From Immersiella caudata (Eukaryota > Ascomycota > Sordariomycetes > Sordariales > Lasiosphaeriaceae), in the NCBI GenBank assembly GCA_030512335.1, contig JAULSU010000005.1:3720001-3784000 (forward strand): 64,000 bases of DNA. Reading direction: 5' to 3'. A model generated the notes under the pieces. It saw only the letters and a program-made list of their open reading frames with translations, was not told the origin of the DNA and did no database searches. The translations under genes were made by a program, and so were the position numbers. Below are positions 33,159 through 44,809 of the stretch, in pieces (positions within the stretch are counted from its first letter, which is position 1; every line of letters begins with the position of its first letter).

Positions 33159-36100
33159 ATGGAGCTGAAAGCCTATGAGTCTTCCGGCGGCCCTGCCCTG
33201 GTTGCCGTCGCCGCCGGCCGCCAAGCCCCCCCCCAGGCGTACTCCAAGACGGCGAGCTCGGCCCTCGGGAAGAACGTCTCGCTTGCTTCCATCTCAGGCC
33301 CTACCTATGTTACCAGCCAATTGCTCGTCCAACAGGCTGCCTACAAGCTCTCGGACAAGATCTTCTCCTTCTCCCCGGAGTCCTTCGATCTGGACGGAGC
33401 TGTCAAGAGCTGGTCTAACGAGGGCGAGAAGAACATACATGGCGAGGCAACCACTGTCGTGCCGCTGCAGACAAGGACTGGCGCTGGTGCTTTTGCCCTG
33501 GGTTACATATTCTCCAAGGACTTTGACCTGAGCAAGCGCCACATTCCTCAGACGCTGTTGGCGCCGTCATTGAGCCTCCGTCACCTTCGCTCCGCACTCG
33601 ACCAACTTTCGCTTCTGTATGGAGTGGCTAGCCCATTCGTTGCCCACATTGCCGCGGCCGACTACTCGGCCAACGATGGTCTTGTCACAGACTACGAAAG
33701 CGCGCTCCAGACTGCTGAGGACCTTGGCCTTGGTCTCGTTTCTAGCTCGTCTGCCTACGAGGTCCAGCACATGTCGCTCCTTGCCACTCTGCTTGCTAGT
33801 GTCCTCCCGACGCTTCATGTGTACGATGGCCTCCGCACGGCACGAGAGACCCTGAGAGTGGTCGATGCGTTGAGCGAGGATAGCATCGCTGAGCACTACA
33901 AGCAGCTTTCGGCTGTGGCTGGTAACCTGAACAAGAGGTTGGATGCCGCTGGGAAGGCCATCGAGCTCCTGCACGCCTTCAACGAGGAGTTCGGCACTTC
34001 TTACGCTCCCTTTGAGTACCACGGCCACGAGGCTCCCGAGACGGTTCTTGTTGTGTTCGGAAGCGTCGAGTCACAGCTTGCTAAGCAAGTCGCCAGCGCC
34101 CTTGCGGGCGAGGACAAGAGAGTTGGTGTGGTCAACGTCCGTGTCTACCGGCCTTTTGTTGAGGAGGCTTTCCTCGAGGCTCTTCCCGACTCGGTCCGAA
34201 GAATTGCCGTCCTCGGTCAAGTGCGCGACAACGTGGCTGCAGAGGATGCTTCCATCCAGTCCGCGCTATACTCGGATGTTCTCACGGCTGTGTCCTTCAC
34301 TGACAAGTGGGCCTATGCACCGGATGTGGTTGACATAAAGTATGCAGCATCGATTGCTCAAACGCCAAGCTCGATTGCCTCGGTTCTTCTCAAGCTCAGC
34401 AGCGAGGACGCCCAGGCCGCAACCACCTTCAGCCTTCATTCGTTGGACCAGACTCAGCAGTTCACTTTCTGGGACGTCGACAACTCGACGGCGGTTGAAG
34501 CACCCTCGGTTCTGGGGACACTGCTCGCTAAGGAGTCTACCGGCAACGTCTCTGTTCATGAGGTTTACGACAATCTTTTGCAGGGTGGTGTGGTTCGCAC
34601 CGACATCAGAAGCGGGAAGACTTCAGTTGAGGCTCCCTATGATGTTGATAACGCGGATGTCGTGTTTGTTGGTGAGGAAAAGCTGCTGAAGGAAATCGCT
34701 CTCCTGAAGGACGTGAAGGCTGGCGGCAAGGTCATCCTGCGCCTTCCGAACTTCAAAGAGGAGGACCTCGAAAAGCGCATTCCTGCACCGGCAAGAAAGG
34801 AGATTCAAGAGAAGGGCCTGCAACTCTTGGTTCTGGATACTTCCTTTTCTCCCGCACTGGAAAAGGAGGCCCAGCTTCTGGTTGAGCTGGCGTTCCTCAA
34901 GGTTGCCCGGCCCGAGCTCACTGCTGAACAGCTTGCCAAGTTCACCTGGATTGCGCAGGACCAGGCCACTCTTGCCGAGTCTGCCGACGCTCTTGAGCAG
35001 GTCCTCCGTAAAGTCGAGGTTCCCGCTTCCTGGGCTGAGCTTCCCGTTGACGTTACCTTCGCTCCGCTGGTCGAATCTATCACCCGCAACAGCTTCGTCC
35101 CATTCCAGAAAGAAGAGACAGAGCCGGCTCTCGACCTTCAGGACTGGCAATCGGCCGCCAAGGGTCTTGCCTTCATGGAGGCATACGGCACTCAGAGCAG
35201 CCTCCGGCCTGATCTCACTGTCAAGACCTTCACGGTCCACGTCAAAGAAAACCGCAGACTCACACCGCAGGAGTACGACCGCAACATTTTCCACATCGAG
35301 TTCGACCTCGGCAACTCTGGCCTTACGTACAACATTGGAGAAGCCCTCGGGATCCACGCTGAAAATGACCCCAAGCAAGTCTTGGAGTTCATCCAGTCAT
35401 ATGGCCTCAATGCCGACGACCTTGTGGAAGTGCCCTCTCGCGAGGACCCCGCTGTCTCGGAGGTCCGCACTGTGTACCAGTCGCTTGTTCAGAACATCGA
35501 CATCCTGGGCAAGCCTCCTAAGCGGTTCTTTGAGTCGCTCGCCGAATTCGCCACGGATGAGAAGGAGAAGAAGAGGCTCGAGTTCCTCGGCGGCAAGGAA
35601 GGCGCCGAAGAATTCAAGAAGCTGTCTGAGGTCGACACGGTTACCTATGTGGACATCCTCGACGAGTTCAAGTCAGCACACCCCGCCTTCCACGACCTTG
35701 TGCGCATTGTATCGCCGCTCAAGCGCCGCGAGTACAGTATTGCCTCGGCCCAAGCAGTCACGCCCAACTCGGTAGCGCTGATGATCGTCGTGGTTGATTG
35801 GGTTGATACCAAGGGCCGCACCCGCTATGGCCAGGCGACGCGCTACCTCTCCGGCCTTGCGCCCGGCACCCCCACCACGGTGTCGGTCAAGCCCTCGGTC
35901 ATGAAGCTGCCCGTCAAGGACACAGCGCCATTGATCATGGCTGGCCTCGGAACCGGCCTCGCACCGTTCCGCGCCTTCGTGCAGTACCGCGCGATGCAAA
36001 AGGCGCAGGGCAAGGAGATTGGCTCCATCCTCCTGTACCTTGGCAGTCGCCACCAGCGCGAGGAGTACCTCTACGGCGAGGAGTGGGAGGCGTACCTGGA

Positions 36101-36386
36101 CGCTGGTGTTGTCACCCTCCTCGGCGCTGCCTTCTCGCGTGACCAGCCGCAGAAGATCTACATCCAGGACCGCATGAGGCAGACTATTCAGGACATCATC
36201 AAGGCGTACATAAAAGAGGAGGGATCGTTCTACCTATGTGGTCCTACGTGGCCGGTGCCGGATGTGACGGAGGTGTTGGAGGAGGCGATCTCGGTGGAGG
36301 CGAAGCAGAGTGGGCGCAAGGTGGATTCTAGGAAGGAGATCGAGAGGCTGAAGGATGATGGTCGGTACATCCTTGAGGTGTACTAG
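33159..36386 (+). CDS. MET10: Assimilatory sulfite reductase flavoprotein (alpha) subunit, MET10-type
   Basis: A single exon gives 1075 residues from the ATG at 33159 (MELKAYESSGG). This subunit takes electrons from NADPH through FAD to the sirohaem subunit, reducing sulfite to sulfide for cysteine and methionine synthesis in the cytosol. The N-terminal half resembles the pyruvate:ferredoxin oxidoreductase-type fold of fungal MET10 (SGPTYVTSQLLVQQ, RTGAGAFALGYIFSKDFDLS). The C-terminal third is a ferredoxin-NADP reductase-like module: KRREYSIASAQ contacts FAD, GLGTGLAPFRAF and YLGSRHQREEYLY line the NADPH site, and YLCGPTWPVPDV is the terminal motif. No flavodoxin domain is visible, as expected, since fungi carry it on the other subunit. 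The open frame extends to 33090, but third-position bias becomes clear only near the chosen ATG. An upstream exon cannot be excluded. Confidence 0.92.
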   Translation: MELKAYESSGGPALVAVAAGRQAPPQAYSKTASSALGKNVSLASISGPTYVTSQLLVQQAAYKLSDKIFSFSPESFDLDGAVKSWSNEGEKNIHGEATTVVPLQTRTGAGAFALGYIFSKDFDLSKRHIPQTLLAPSLSLRHLRSALDQLSLLYGVASPFVAHIAAADYSANDGLVTDYESALQTAEDLGLGLVSSSSAYEVQHMSLLATLLASVLPTLHVYDGLRTARETLRVVDALSEDSIAEHYKQLSAVAGNLNKRLDAAGKAIELLHAFNEEFGTSYAPFEYHGHEAPETVLVVFGSVESQLAKQVASALAGEDKRVGVVNVRVYRPFVEEAFLEALPDSVRRIAVLGQVRDNVAAEDASIQSALYSDVLTAVSFTDKWAYAPDVVDIKYAASIAQTPSSIASVLLKLSSEDAQAATTFSLHSLDQTQQFTFWDVDNSTAVEAPSVLGTLLAKESTGNVSVHEVYDNLLQGGVVRTDIRSGKTSVEAPYDVDNADVVFVGEEKLLKEIALLKDVKAGGKVILRLPNFKEEDLEKRIPAPARKEIQEKGLQLLVLDTSFSPALEKEAQLLVELAFLKVARPELTAEQLAKFTWIAQDQATLAESADALEQVLRKVEVPASWAELPVDVTFAPLVESITRNSFVPFQKEETEPALDLQDWQSAAKGLAFMEAYGTQSSLRPDLTVKTFTVHVKENRRLTPQEYDRNIFHIEFDLGNSGLTYNIGEALGIHAENDPKQVLEFIQSYGLNADDLVEVPSREDPAVSEVRTVYQSLVQNIDILGKPPKRFFESLAEFATDEKEKKRLEFLGGKEGAEEFKKLSEVDTVTYVDILDEFKSAHPAFHDLVRIVSPLKRREYSIASAQAVTPNSVALMIVVVDWVDTKGRTRYGQATRYLSGLAPGTPTTVSVKPSVMKLPVKDTAPLIMAGLGTGLAPFRAFVQYRAMQKAQGKEIGSILLYLGSRHQREEYLYGEEWEAYLDAGVVTLLGAAFSRDQPQKIYIQDRMRQTIQDIIKAYIKEEGSFYLCGPTWPVPDVTEVLEEAISVEAKQSGRKVDSRKEIERLKDDGRYILEVY

Positions 36387-36796
36387 GTCGTTTCAGTGTA
36401 AATATTTGTTTGTTGGCAGCTTGAGATCCTTCTGCTGTATTTGAGTATGGTGTACCGGACTTTTGCGAAAAGAAGTTGGTGATCAAGAAGTGTCGGGCCC
36501 ATCACAAACGATCTATCTACGCTATCTTACTCCTGAGTTGGGTGGCCGACCCACCACCCGTTAACAAATGCGGGGTGCGTTGGGGAAGTCGTTGGCAACC
36601 CCGCTCGCCTTGCATCATCTCCCCCTTACATCATCCTCGGGAGATGCTAGCCGGGTGTGGGGTAAACCCCTGGGGAGGGAGCATCCATCCGGCTGACCGA
36701 TTGACCTGCAGGAACAGGAGCTCCCGTCCAGAGCTTGTCGGGTCGTCATAACTCATAATTGCGTTTCTTGTGAGTAGTGGTTTGCCAAATCTCAAC
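36387..36796. other. Short intergenic region with 3' UTR and promoter
   Basis: This 410 bp holds the MET10 3' UTR and the promoter of the transhydrogenase gene. Nothing else is seen. Confidence 0.6.
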
Positions 36797-38393
36797 ATGT
36801 CGGCCGCTATTAGGGTTGCCCCCAACGTGAGTTTGCATCCTCCACCTCCCTCGCTCCCTTTGCTCGGACGAGAGGGTCGCGCTTCCGGCTTGCTGATAAA
36901 TTACCAACCCATAGAAAGCCGCGAGGGCGCTGAGCCTGCTCAGGACAGTACAGTTCACGCATCCTCCATCGTGCCCGTGCCATTCGAACCCTGGGTATCA
37001 CCACCGAGACGGGACATCGGTTGTGTCGAGGTTCGCGGAGCGCAATGGCAGCAAGCGACGGGGCTACGCAGCGGCCTCAGACGCGGGGCAGCTAAAGGAG
37101 TATGCGTTCGAGATGGCGGCGAGTTCGATCCGATTTGGTCCCGGGGCGACGCAAGAGGTTGGCATGGATCTGAAGAATATGGGCGCCAAACGTGTTGCGG
37201 TGGTGACGGATGAGACCGTGGATAAGCTGGACGCCATGCGACAAGTGCGCGAGGCGCTGGATCGCGAGGGGGTGTCTTACCAGGTCTTCAACAAGACCAA
37301 GGTTGAGCCGAAAGATTACAGCGTCAAGGAGGCGATTGCGTGGACGAAGCCGTACAATCCTGATGCGTTTCTGGCGGTGGGGGGCGGCTCGGTCATCGAC
37401 ACGGCGAAGTTGATGAATCTGTACGCGTGCTATCCGGATGCCGACTTTCTGGATTTTGTCAATGCCCCGCTGGGGAGGGGACTGCCGATCGAGCGCGCCC
37501 TGCGGCCGCTGATTGCGGTGCCGACGACTGCGGGAACGGGAAGCGAGACAACGGGTACGGCGATCTTCGATCTTGCGTCGCGCCGCGCGAAGACGGGCAT
37601 TGCTCATCGGAACCTCAAGCCTACGCTGGGGATATGCGATCCGCTAAATACCCGGACCATGCCGGCTGCTGTCAAGGCCGCATCTGGTCTGGATGTGCTG
37701 TGCCACTCTCTGGAGAGCTGGACGGCCATCCCATTCAACGAGCGTACTCCCCGGCCGACGAACCCCATTCTGCGCCCTGCATACCAGGGCGCCAATCCCA
37801 TCAGCGACATATTCTCGCTCAACGCTCTGAAGGCAACCATCAAATACCTTCCTCGCGCTGTACGCGACCCCGACGACCTGGAAGCCCAAAGCGAGATGCT
37901 CCTAGCCGCCACTCTCGCGGGTGTAGGCTTCGGCAACGCTGGTGTCCATCTCTGTCACGGGATGAGCTACCCAATCTCTGGGCAAAACCCCGCCGAATAC
38001 AAGCACAACGGGTACCAAGTCTCCCACCCCATTATCCCCCACGGCGTCTCGGTGGCAGTCACAGCTCCCGCAGTTTTCCGCTTCACTGCAGCATCTAACC
38101 CTGAGCGACATCTCGCTGCCGCAGAAGCCTTCGGCGTTGACATATCCAACGTCAAACGCGAGAGTGCGGGTGAGGTACTTGCTGAGGTGTTGACTAAGTT
38201 CCTAGCCGAGCTAGGTGATCAACCGCGAGGATTGAAGGATTTGGGTTTCACAAGGGAGCATGTCGATGAGTTGGTGGAGGGAACGATTCCGCAGAAGAGG
38301 GTGTTGATGCTTGCCCCAGGGCTGGATGCGGACAGTTTGGAGAGGGAGCGGGAGCAGTTGAGGGGGCTGTTTGAGAGCGCGATGGTATATTAA
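36797..38393 (+). CDS. Mitochondrial iron-containing alcohol dehydrogenase, hydroxyacid-oxoacid transhydrogenase-like
   Basis: Two exons, 36797-36826 and 36915-38393, give 502 residues. ADHFE1-type enzymes oxidise 4-hydroxybutyrate while reducing 2-oxoglutarate to 2-hydroxyglutarate in mitochondria. The tiny first exon (MSAAIRVAPN) joins by GTGAGT/ATAG to a basic leader (LSLLRTVQF, CPCHSNPGYHHR) that fits a matrix presequence. The group III alcohol dehydrogenase fold follows: SSIRFGPGATQEVG, AVGGGSVIDTAKLMNLYACYP-type nucleotide loop, PTTAGTGSETTGTAIFD, then metal-site histidines in VHLCHGMSYPISG and VSHPIIPHGVSV. The chain length is close to that of the animal enzyme. The reaction is inferred from family. 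Confidence 0.87.
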
Positions 38394-39445
38394 TGACAAT
38401 ATGTTTTGTTTGAGCATATGATGAAACCTATCGATAGCCTGTTGGTAGCATAGCACTTGGAGAAATGAAAATATGTCTGGGGCGAGACGAATTACTACCT
38501 AGGTGGCTTAGCGAACTTTCAACTTTTTGATGTGCTTTGATCAAGTAAGGGAACGAGAGGGGAGGAATGAAAACTTTTGAAACCACTTTAAAACCCTTTT
38601 GAAAGTTTTTTGGGGACGGTTTTGAACCCGTTCGAAACCATATGGAAACATGGAAGCTCTTTATGATACGGATAAGAACCCTTTTGAACCCAAATGTATA
38701 CCTTCACCCAACCTTCAAGGGTCCCTTTAGAACCACTCACACAAGCCCGTTTCCAATCTCAACAGGGTCCCTCAAGATAGAAACGTTGTCTATCTTCTGC
38801 CTTCTATATCTACAAGCCCTTCATCAAACCTAGCGGGAACACACGCAAACCAGAAACAAGATTAATTAATGCCTCCTAAAAACCTACTGTGAGCAACTGT
38901 GACCTAGCTCCATGCCCGTCTAACCCTGGTTCAAGACGGGTTGTAAACCAGATTCAACTATTAATAAAACGGATATCAAACCTTTAAGAACCCTCCCCAA
39001 AGATATTTCAAGCTTGTAAGAACCGGAAATGTCACGCCGGCTATATAGAGGGATCGAATCGCCACACTTGCCTCCACAATGACATACATGACCGGAGCCG
39101 TATCCAACCTGGTTACACCTTGGATTAAAACCTAAATGGAACCTCCGAACAACGTGGTGAAAAACCCGAATGAACTTGGATGATACCACCTCTACTCTAT
39201 GATCTTACTTCTTTTCCAAAATGGAACTATGCTTTCCATGTATCCAGAACATGTCCACCGCACCCATAGCCAGCAACTATCCTGCCATGCCCCATTCCAC
39301 ATTCCCATATCATCAGCAACCACACATCGCAATGCATTCATACACATCGATACGCACAATCAATACACTGAAATTAGTTCTCTTCGCCGCCCAATGGTAT
39401 TTCTCACACAGAACATAACATCCCTCCTCTGCCCTATTCCGTCCC
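38394..39445. other. Convergent intergenic region with degenerate A/C-rich repeats
   Basis: The transhydrogenase and SEC3 genes converge here. The left half contains many variants of AACCCTTTTGAAACC and an imperfect hairpin at 38618-38639. Words of the type GAACCC and AAACC go on to about 39180. No coding frame is convincing. Confidence 0.5.
38618..38639. repeat. Inverted repeat in degenerate TTTTGAA/AACC region
   Basis: Ten-base arms GGTTTTGAAC (38618-38627) and GTTCGAAACC (38630-38639) are complementary except for one G-T pair and are separated by two bases. Related words are CTTTTGAAACC (near 38574), ACCCTTTTGAAAG (near 38592) and AACCCTTTTGAACCC (38678-38692). This is a cluster of related short repeats. 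Confidence 0.6.
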
Positions 39446-42400
39446 TCACCTCCCAATGTTTGAAAAGGCCGCCTTGGCATCTGCCCTCGGCCACTCAAAC
39501 AACACATCACCCCCGTACACATCAGTTGTGATCCCACCGATGCGCATCTCCACATCGCTATAGAACTTCTCACACTCCCTCAGCACGCGCAGCACCAGGT
39601 TCTTCGCCGCCAACAACCCGGCGGGCCCATCACCATCAGCGTCACCAAAGTGCTTCTCCACGCGCTTCCGTAGTGTTTCGATGCCCTTGCGCACCTCCTT
39701 GGCATCGTAGCCACCGAGTATCTTGTTGAAGGTTGTCTTCGAGTTACTTGGCTGTGCCGCGATAGCCGCGGCGCTCTTGCCGCTCGCGAGCTGGGCCTCG
39801 ATGTTCTCTAGATACTCGAGGAGCTTACCCAACGGGCGACGCATGACGGCGTTGAGGTACAACCCCATGTGCTCAGCGAGCTCCTGCTGAGCGGCTTCCT
39901 TCCAGTCATCGAGAACCTCGAGACCTCGCGAGTTGTCAACTTCTTCGAGGTAGTGGTTCATGTTCTCGATGAGGAGGATATGGAAGTTGAGAGCCTCCTT
40001 ATCCTCAGGGTCAGCCGAGTTGGCCGCCGCCGCGCCGGGGGCACCCACAGCGGGGTTTTCGCGAGCAATAACCTTGAGAGAGTCGAACATAGAGCGGAGG
40101 ATGCGGTCGTACTCGCGATCGACCATGCGTCGTACGGGAAGGCTCGAGTCCGCGCTGGTGAGCATGTTTTCGACGGCTGCGGAGAATTGCGGGAAGATGC
40201 GGATGAAGTGGATGACGCCCTTGCGCTTCTTGATCTTGACCTTGGTCTCCTCGATGGCGCGGACCTGGTCGTCGACGAACTTCTGGAACTTGGCTTCCAG
40301 ATTGCCGTGCAGCTTTTGCAATACGTTGTTGAGGAAGTCCTGGTTAGATTGGCTCATGTCGGCCATCTTCCGCTCCAATGTCCCCAAAACGCCAACACCC
40401 TGCCTACAGATAGTCAGCTTTCCATCACAGCGGCCGGACGACACAAAACTTACAGAGGATCCATAGTCAGAACCCAATCCATCAACTGCTGCAAGTTCTG
40501 TTCCAAGAACTGGAATATCGCCTCCATCGAGCGGGTAACCCTACGCGCAAGCTCACGATCTGGCTCCATCAGCCTCGGCCTCTTCAAATCACCCCCACGG
40601 CGATCGCGTGGCCTGGATATGGCAACGGCATCCGGGAAATCGGCTTGCTCCAACGTTGTGGCATGGAAGAAGTCCACAATGAAGTTCTGCTCCATCTGTA
40701 CCAGTGGCAAGAGATCGTCAAGGACCCCAGCGAACACTTCACATGGAAGTGCCCTTCCGTCAGGCGCCTTGTCCAAGTTCGTCCGGCTGCCGCCATCTCC
40801 GAGCGGCGACCGAAGACTCCTTGCCAATGTCTGACTCCTCTTGACGGTGAGCTTTCGGGCGGTCGTGGTCAGGCTTTCCTCCTTCTTCTCCTGCTGCGAG
40901 GTAAACAGCAGTTCACTCTCTTCGCCCGTGGCTTTCCTCGCGTTCTTCTTCCACGACTCCATTGCTTCCCTAAACTCGGATCGGTAGATTGGCTGCCCCA
41001 TTTCCTGGTAGACTTGAAGGACGCGACCCCAGTTAGCTGCGTCGACATCCCTGGCGTATACCATCAGAGGACTATACATCCACAGCATGTCTCTCCCAGC
41101 TTCGTGGTTACGGGCATCGATCTTCTTGGACAGAGCCCCATCCAAGGCCGCTTTCGTCGTCCGGAAAGCCTCATCAAACCTCCTCGCCATAAACTCAACC
41201 AACCTCCGCATAAACAGAGAGCTTTCTGAGAGGTACATCTCTTTCTTCTCCTGGACAATGCGCATCTTGCCGTAATCGCTTTCTAGCCCGAGAGACTGGT
41301 CCCCATTCTCGTCCTCGCTCTTCCTGGGCTCGCCGTTGCCCATGGCAGGATCGATTTTGATCATGGCCTTGTACAAAGTAACAAGGGCGGACTCGATCTC
41401 TTCAACGCCCGAAGCGCTGTCTAGAGGTGCAACCCTCAGAGCCTCTAAATCTGACTCGCTAATGGCGCATGTATCTAGAAGAGATTCGACTTCCTTCTTC
41501 AAAAGCTTCTGGTTCGCGGCTTGCACCTGTAGACCTTGTCCTTGGGCCTCAATATAGGCAATATCATCCGAGAGAGTCTGTTCCATGTGTTAGAGCACCC
41601 TTTACAATTCTGTGGGTTGCAACTTACCGATAACTCGACGCTGTAAAGTGTGAGCAAGTTGTCAAGCTCATCGCATTCATTGATTGCGGTGTCAATTCCC
41701 CTCTTGATCGCCTCTACCCTTTCGTCCTCTTCCTGGAAGCGTGCTAGCCAGCCACCCGCCTGGGCTTTGTTCAACTCCCGGTCGAGATCTGTCCTCATCT
41801 CCTCAAAATTCAATCCTCTCATCTGCTCACCTGGGACCCAACCAAAGTAGTCCAGCCATTTGGCAAACTCCGTTGTACGGGTGTCAAGAATAGAAGGGTC
41901 AATACCCAGGGTAGCTAGGTACTTGATGTCGTTTCCGGCAATGACCGATCTCGACTCCTCGACGTCGGGGGTGTCATCCAACTTCTTTTCTTTCGCTGAA
42001 GACTGGAGACTGCTGGGTCGGCTGTCAGGGTTAGCTCCGGTGACCTTCAGCTCTGGAATACCAGGCGCGGAGCTCCTGTCAGCTGCCTTGGGCGGTGGCT
42101 GCGGCACCGGTGCAGGCTCAGGTAGTTTCTGAGTAGACGGTGGCCTTGGAGGCGCAGGGACCACACTGGTGATGCCATCGGGACCATCGATGCTCTTGTT
42201 CTGGCTCTGCTGCAGCTTCTCTCCCGCACCGCCTCGCCTTGGCTTGAATGCGCTCGTCGCGCTCGCCGCGGAAGCCGCCTTCCAGAAAGCGCCTCTAATT
42301 TCTCCTCTGGATTTCTTGGACTTGATCATGGGCCCGAGACCAGGTCGGTTATCCTCCTCTTCAGCGGGCGACTCTGCCGGAGTGTCAGGGACAGGTGGTG

Positions 42401-43753
42401 GTGAGGCCGCCGAGTTCAAGGAGACGGGGGTTCCCGCGGACGGTGTGGGCACACCACTTGGGAGATCGACTTTGCTGGTGTCGTTGGCTGGGACACCGGC
42501 GTCGCCCAGCGGGGGGACCCCTCGCCGATTCACCGAACCCTTCCGCGCTCGTTCCACGTTTCGGGGGGGCACTGGCAACGGCACTGGCGCTACAGGATCC
42601 CGACGAATGTTGGGGCTCATCAGTGGTGCTGGCACCAGGTCTCGGTCGGCTGGTGACGGCCTTAGCGGGTCTATAGGGGGCCGCTTGCGTTCCGGTGGGA
42701 TTTCTTCCGGCAGTTGTGGTGTAGGTTCTGGCGTGTTATAGGTTGATGTCCCATTAACACCATTTCGTGACCTCGGACGCGCATCCTCGCTCCTTGCTGC
42801 TAGTGATGTTGCTACGGAATCCTGGCTTTGGTTTCCAGATGCTAATCGCCGGAGCGATGGCGCCTGCTCCTGGGATTTGCGGCCCGAATCGATACTACGC
42901 GAGGGTGAGGCTGTGCCATTGATAGGGATGGCGCCTCGGGATGGAATCCTCTCTGGCGGATATTGGTTCACGAGCGTGGACTGTGCGCTGAGGTTGCCAT
43001 TGTATCCGGAAGCTATGGAGGCATTGCCGCTGCTAGGGGCTGTGTCGATAATGGGAGCAGGACGAGGGGGCGGGGCGCGGTCCTGTATCGGCGGCGGCCT
43101 TCGAGGTGCCTGGGCGCCACCCAACACTTGATCGAGTTCGCGCTGGTCGAAACCTGTCAGACTGGGCATCCGCCCACCGGTATATTTGGCGTAGATCTTG
43201 ATCAGGCTTGCGATAAAGAACTTCTTCTCCTTGTCTGTCTGGGCTTGCCAGTAATACGGCTTGCCTAGCGTGATCACGAATCCCACATCCCCAGCCCACT
43301 CCTGGAATGTCGGGTTGGCCGTCGGGCTGGTGAACGATTCGATGGCCGAGAGATCATCCAGAAACCAAGTTTTTCCAATTGAAAAGGTGCCATTCGGATT
43401 CTCTTTCGACTTATGCATGCGCACGCGCCCGGACTTTCGCACAGCGACGATGATGATTCGGGGCTTCTCAGACTGGTTATTTCGCGCCTGGGGCGGGGGC
43501 GGAGCTGTCGGGTACGTCGAGTATTCAATGATCTTGATGTGGGTTATATATGTTTCCAGTACTGCAAGGGAAGGAGGCTGGTGGTTAGTAGGAGCATCAT
43601 CGCGGGGCTGTCGGGCGCGGTATGACGGAGGAAACTGGGTGGCTCACAGGATCCATCTTCGTCCCGCTTGTTGAAGCAGCTCTCAATGATCCTCTTCTTC
43701 TCATCCTCGAACTTTTCCGCCCGGCTCATGTCGCGGCCGTTCGTCATAGACAT
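39446..43753 (-). CDS. SEC3: Exocyst complex subunit SEC3
   Basis: Minus-strand exons 43753-43648, 43561-41628, 41577-40454 and 40403-39446 give 1373 residues. SEC3 marks exocytosis sites at the plasma membrane and tethers secretory vesicles, binding phosphoinositides and Rho GTPases at hyphal tips. The N-terminal PH-like domain (about 35-165) includes LETYITHIKIIEYSTYP, PRIIIVAVRKSGRVRMHKSK and EWAGDVGFVITLGKPYYW. A Pro/Ser-rich disordered linker spans about 180-600. The exocyst helical region follows with DIAYIEAQGQGLQVQAANQK coiled coil, SLFMRRLVEFMARRFDEAF and LMDWVLTMDPLQGVGVL, ending in a helical-bundle tail. Introns of 86, 50 and 50 bp start GTGAGC, GTAAGT and GTAAGT; frame continuity is exact at all three. 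Confidence 0.93.
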
Positions 43754-44809
43754 GGCGACCGCGGTGGAGCGCTCCAGTCAAATGGAGGCCGGAATGAGCG
43801 GTTCATGAACGGTTGGGGAGCTGTGGCACGTCGCGAAGGAGCATCTTCGGGAGGCGAGTCGGTCGCCGATTAGGCGGTGGAGCGATGATTCGGTTCGCAA
43901 TCGCCCCGTTGCGCTGGAAGAAAATTCCGGGGATGACGAGCAAGCCAAGTAGCCAAATGTTGGCGGTACGTATGTGGAGAGCTGTTGCGGGAGCTAGATG
44001 CTGGCCAGGAGGCGAAGGTGTTGCTGCAACTGTTGCGTGTCGATGTGGAGACGCTGAATGGCTGCTTCTCCCTGTATGGAGCCAGAAACCCGGTGCTTCA
44101 GGGGTCCGTGCGGTGACAAATGTGGCTTGTTTCCACCTGGACGGAATCTCCCACTGGGGGCTGTCATACATTCACAAACTTTTACGTCCCCTGGAACGAC
44201 ATTGAATCGAGGGAACAATGCCTACATCGTAACTCGAAATGTTTCTAGTGGGGTAATTGTATGTTTGTGAACCACTTGAGAATACTCTTTGTTTTTGCCC
44301 GTTTCGGTGGTTCTGACGCGGCACACCGAGGAACTCCCTCATAAGCTGTTTCACGCGACAATCATTACTATGCGCTGCAGAATCTAGAGTTGTTGCAATG
44401 TAAATCATGTTAGGATGGATCAAATATGTCATTCTGGTATGCTTTCCCGATGGTCGGTACCCGTTACCTCCAGGCTTGGGCTGGAAGTGATTCTACTGAG
44501 CCAGGTGCATCCGGTTTAACTCTCGAGGGGCGTTGAAGTTTAGCCCTGCCGGCGCGATGTGACAACACATTTCCATGACGTTTGTTGGTATATGAATTAG
44601 GTGCAACTTGTAGAGCAGTGGGCTGCCGTCTGTGGGAAGAAGCCGCGGTGCCTCGATATCTGTTGTTCCTCCTGCTAGGGAGTTCTAAGTCTCTACTGGA
44701 AGCCTCGTGCAAGCAAAACCCCCGTTCCCCTATCTGGCACATGATACATGCAATGCTGGCATTGACTATAACTGTATCCCAGCCATGTAAACCAAACAAA
44801 GATACGCAA
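43754..44809. other. SEC3 promoter region and downstream spacer
   Basis: Both flanking genes run leftward. The 1.06 kb holds the SEC3 promoter on the left and the 3' UTR of the next gene on the right. No other feature is recognised. Confidence 0.55.
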
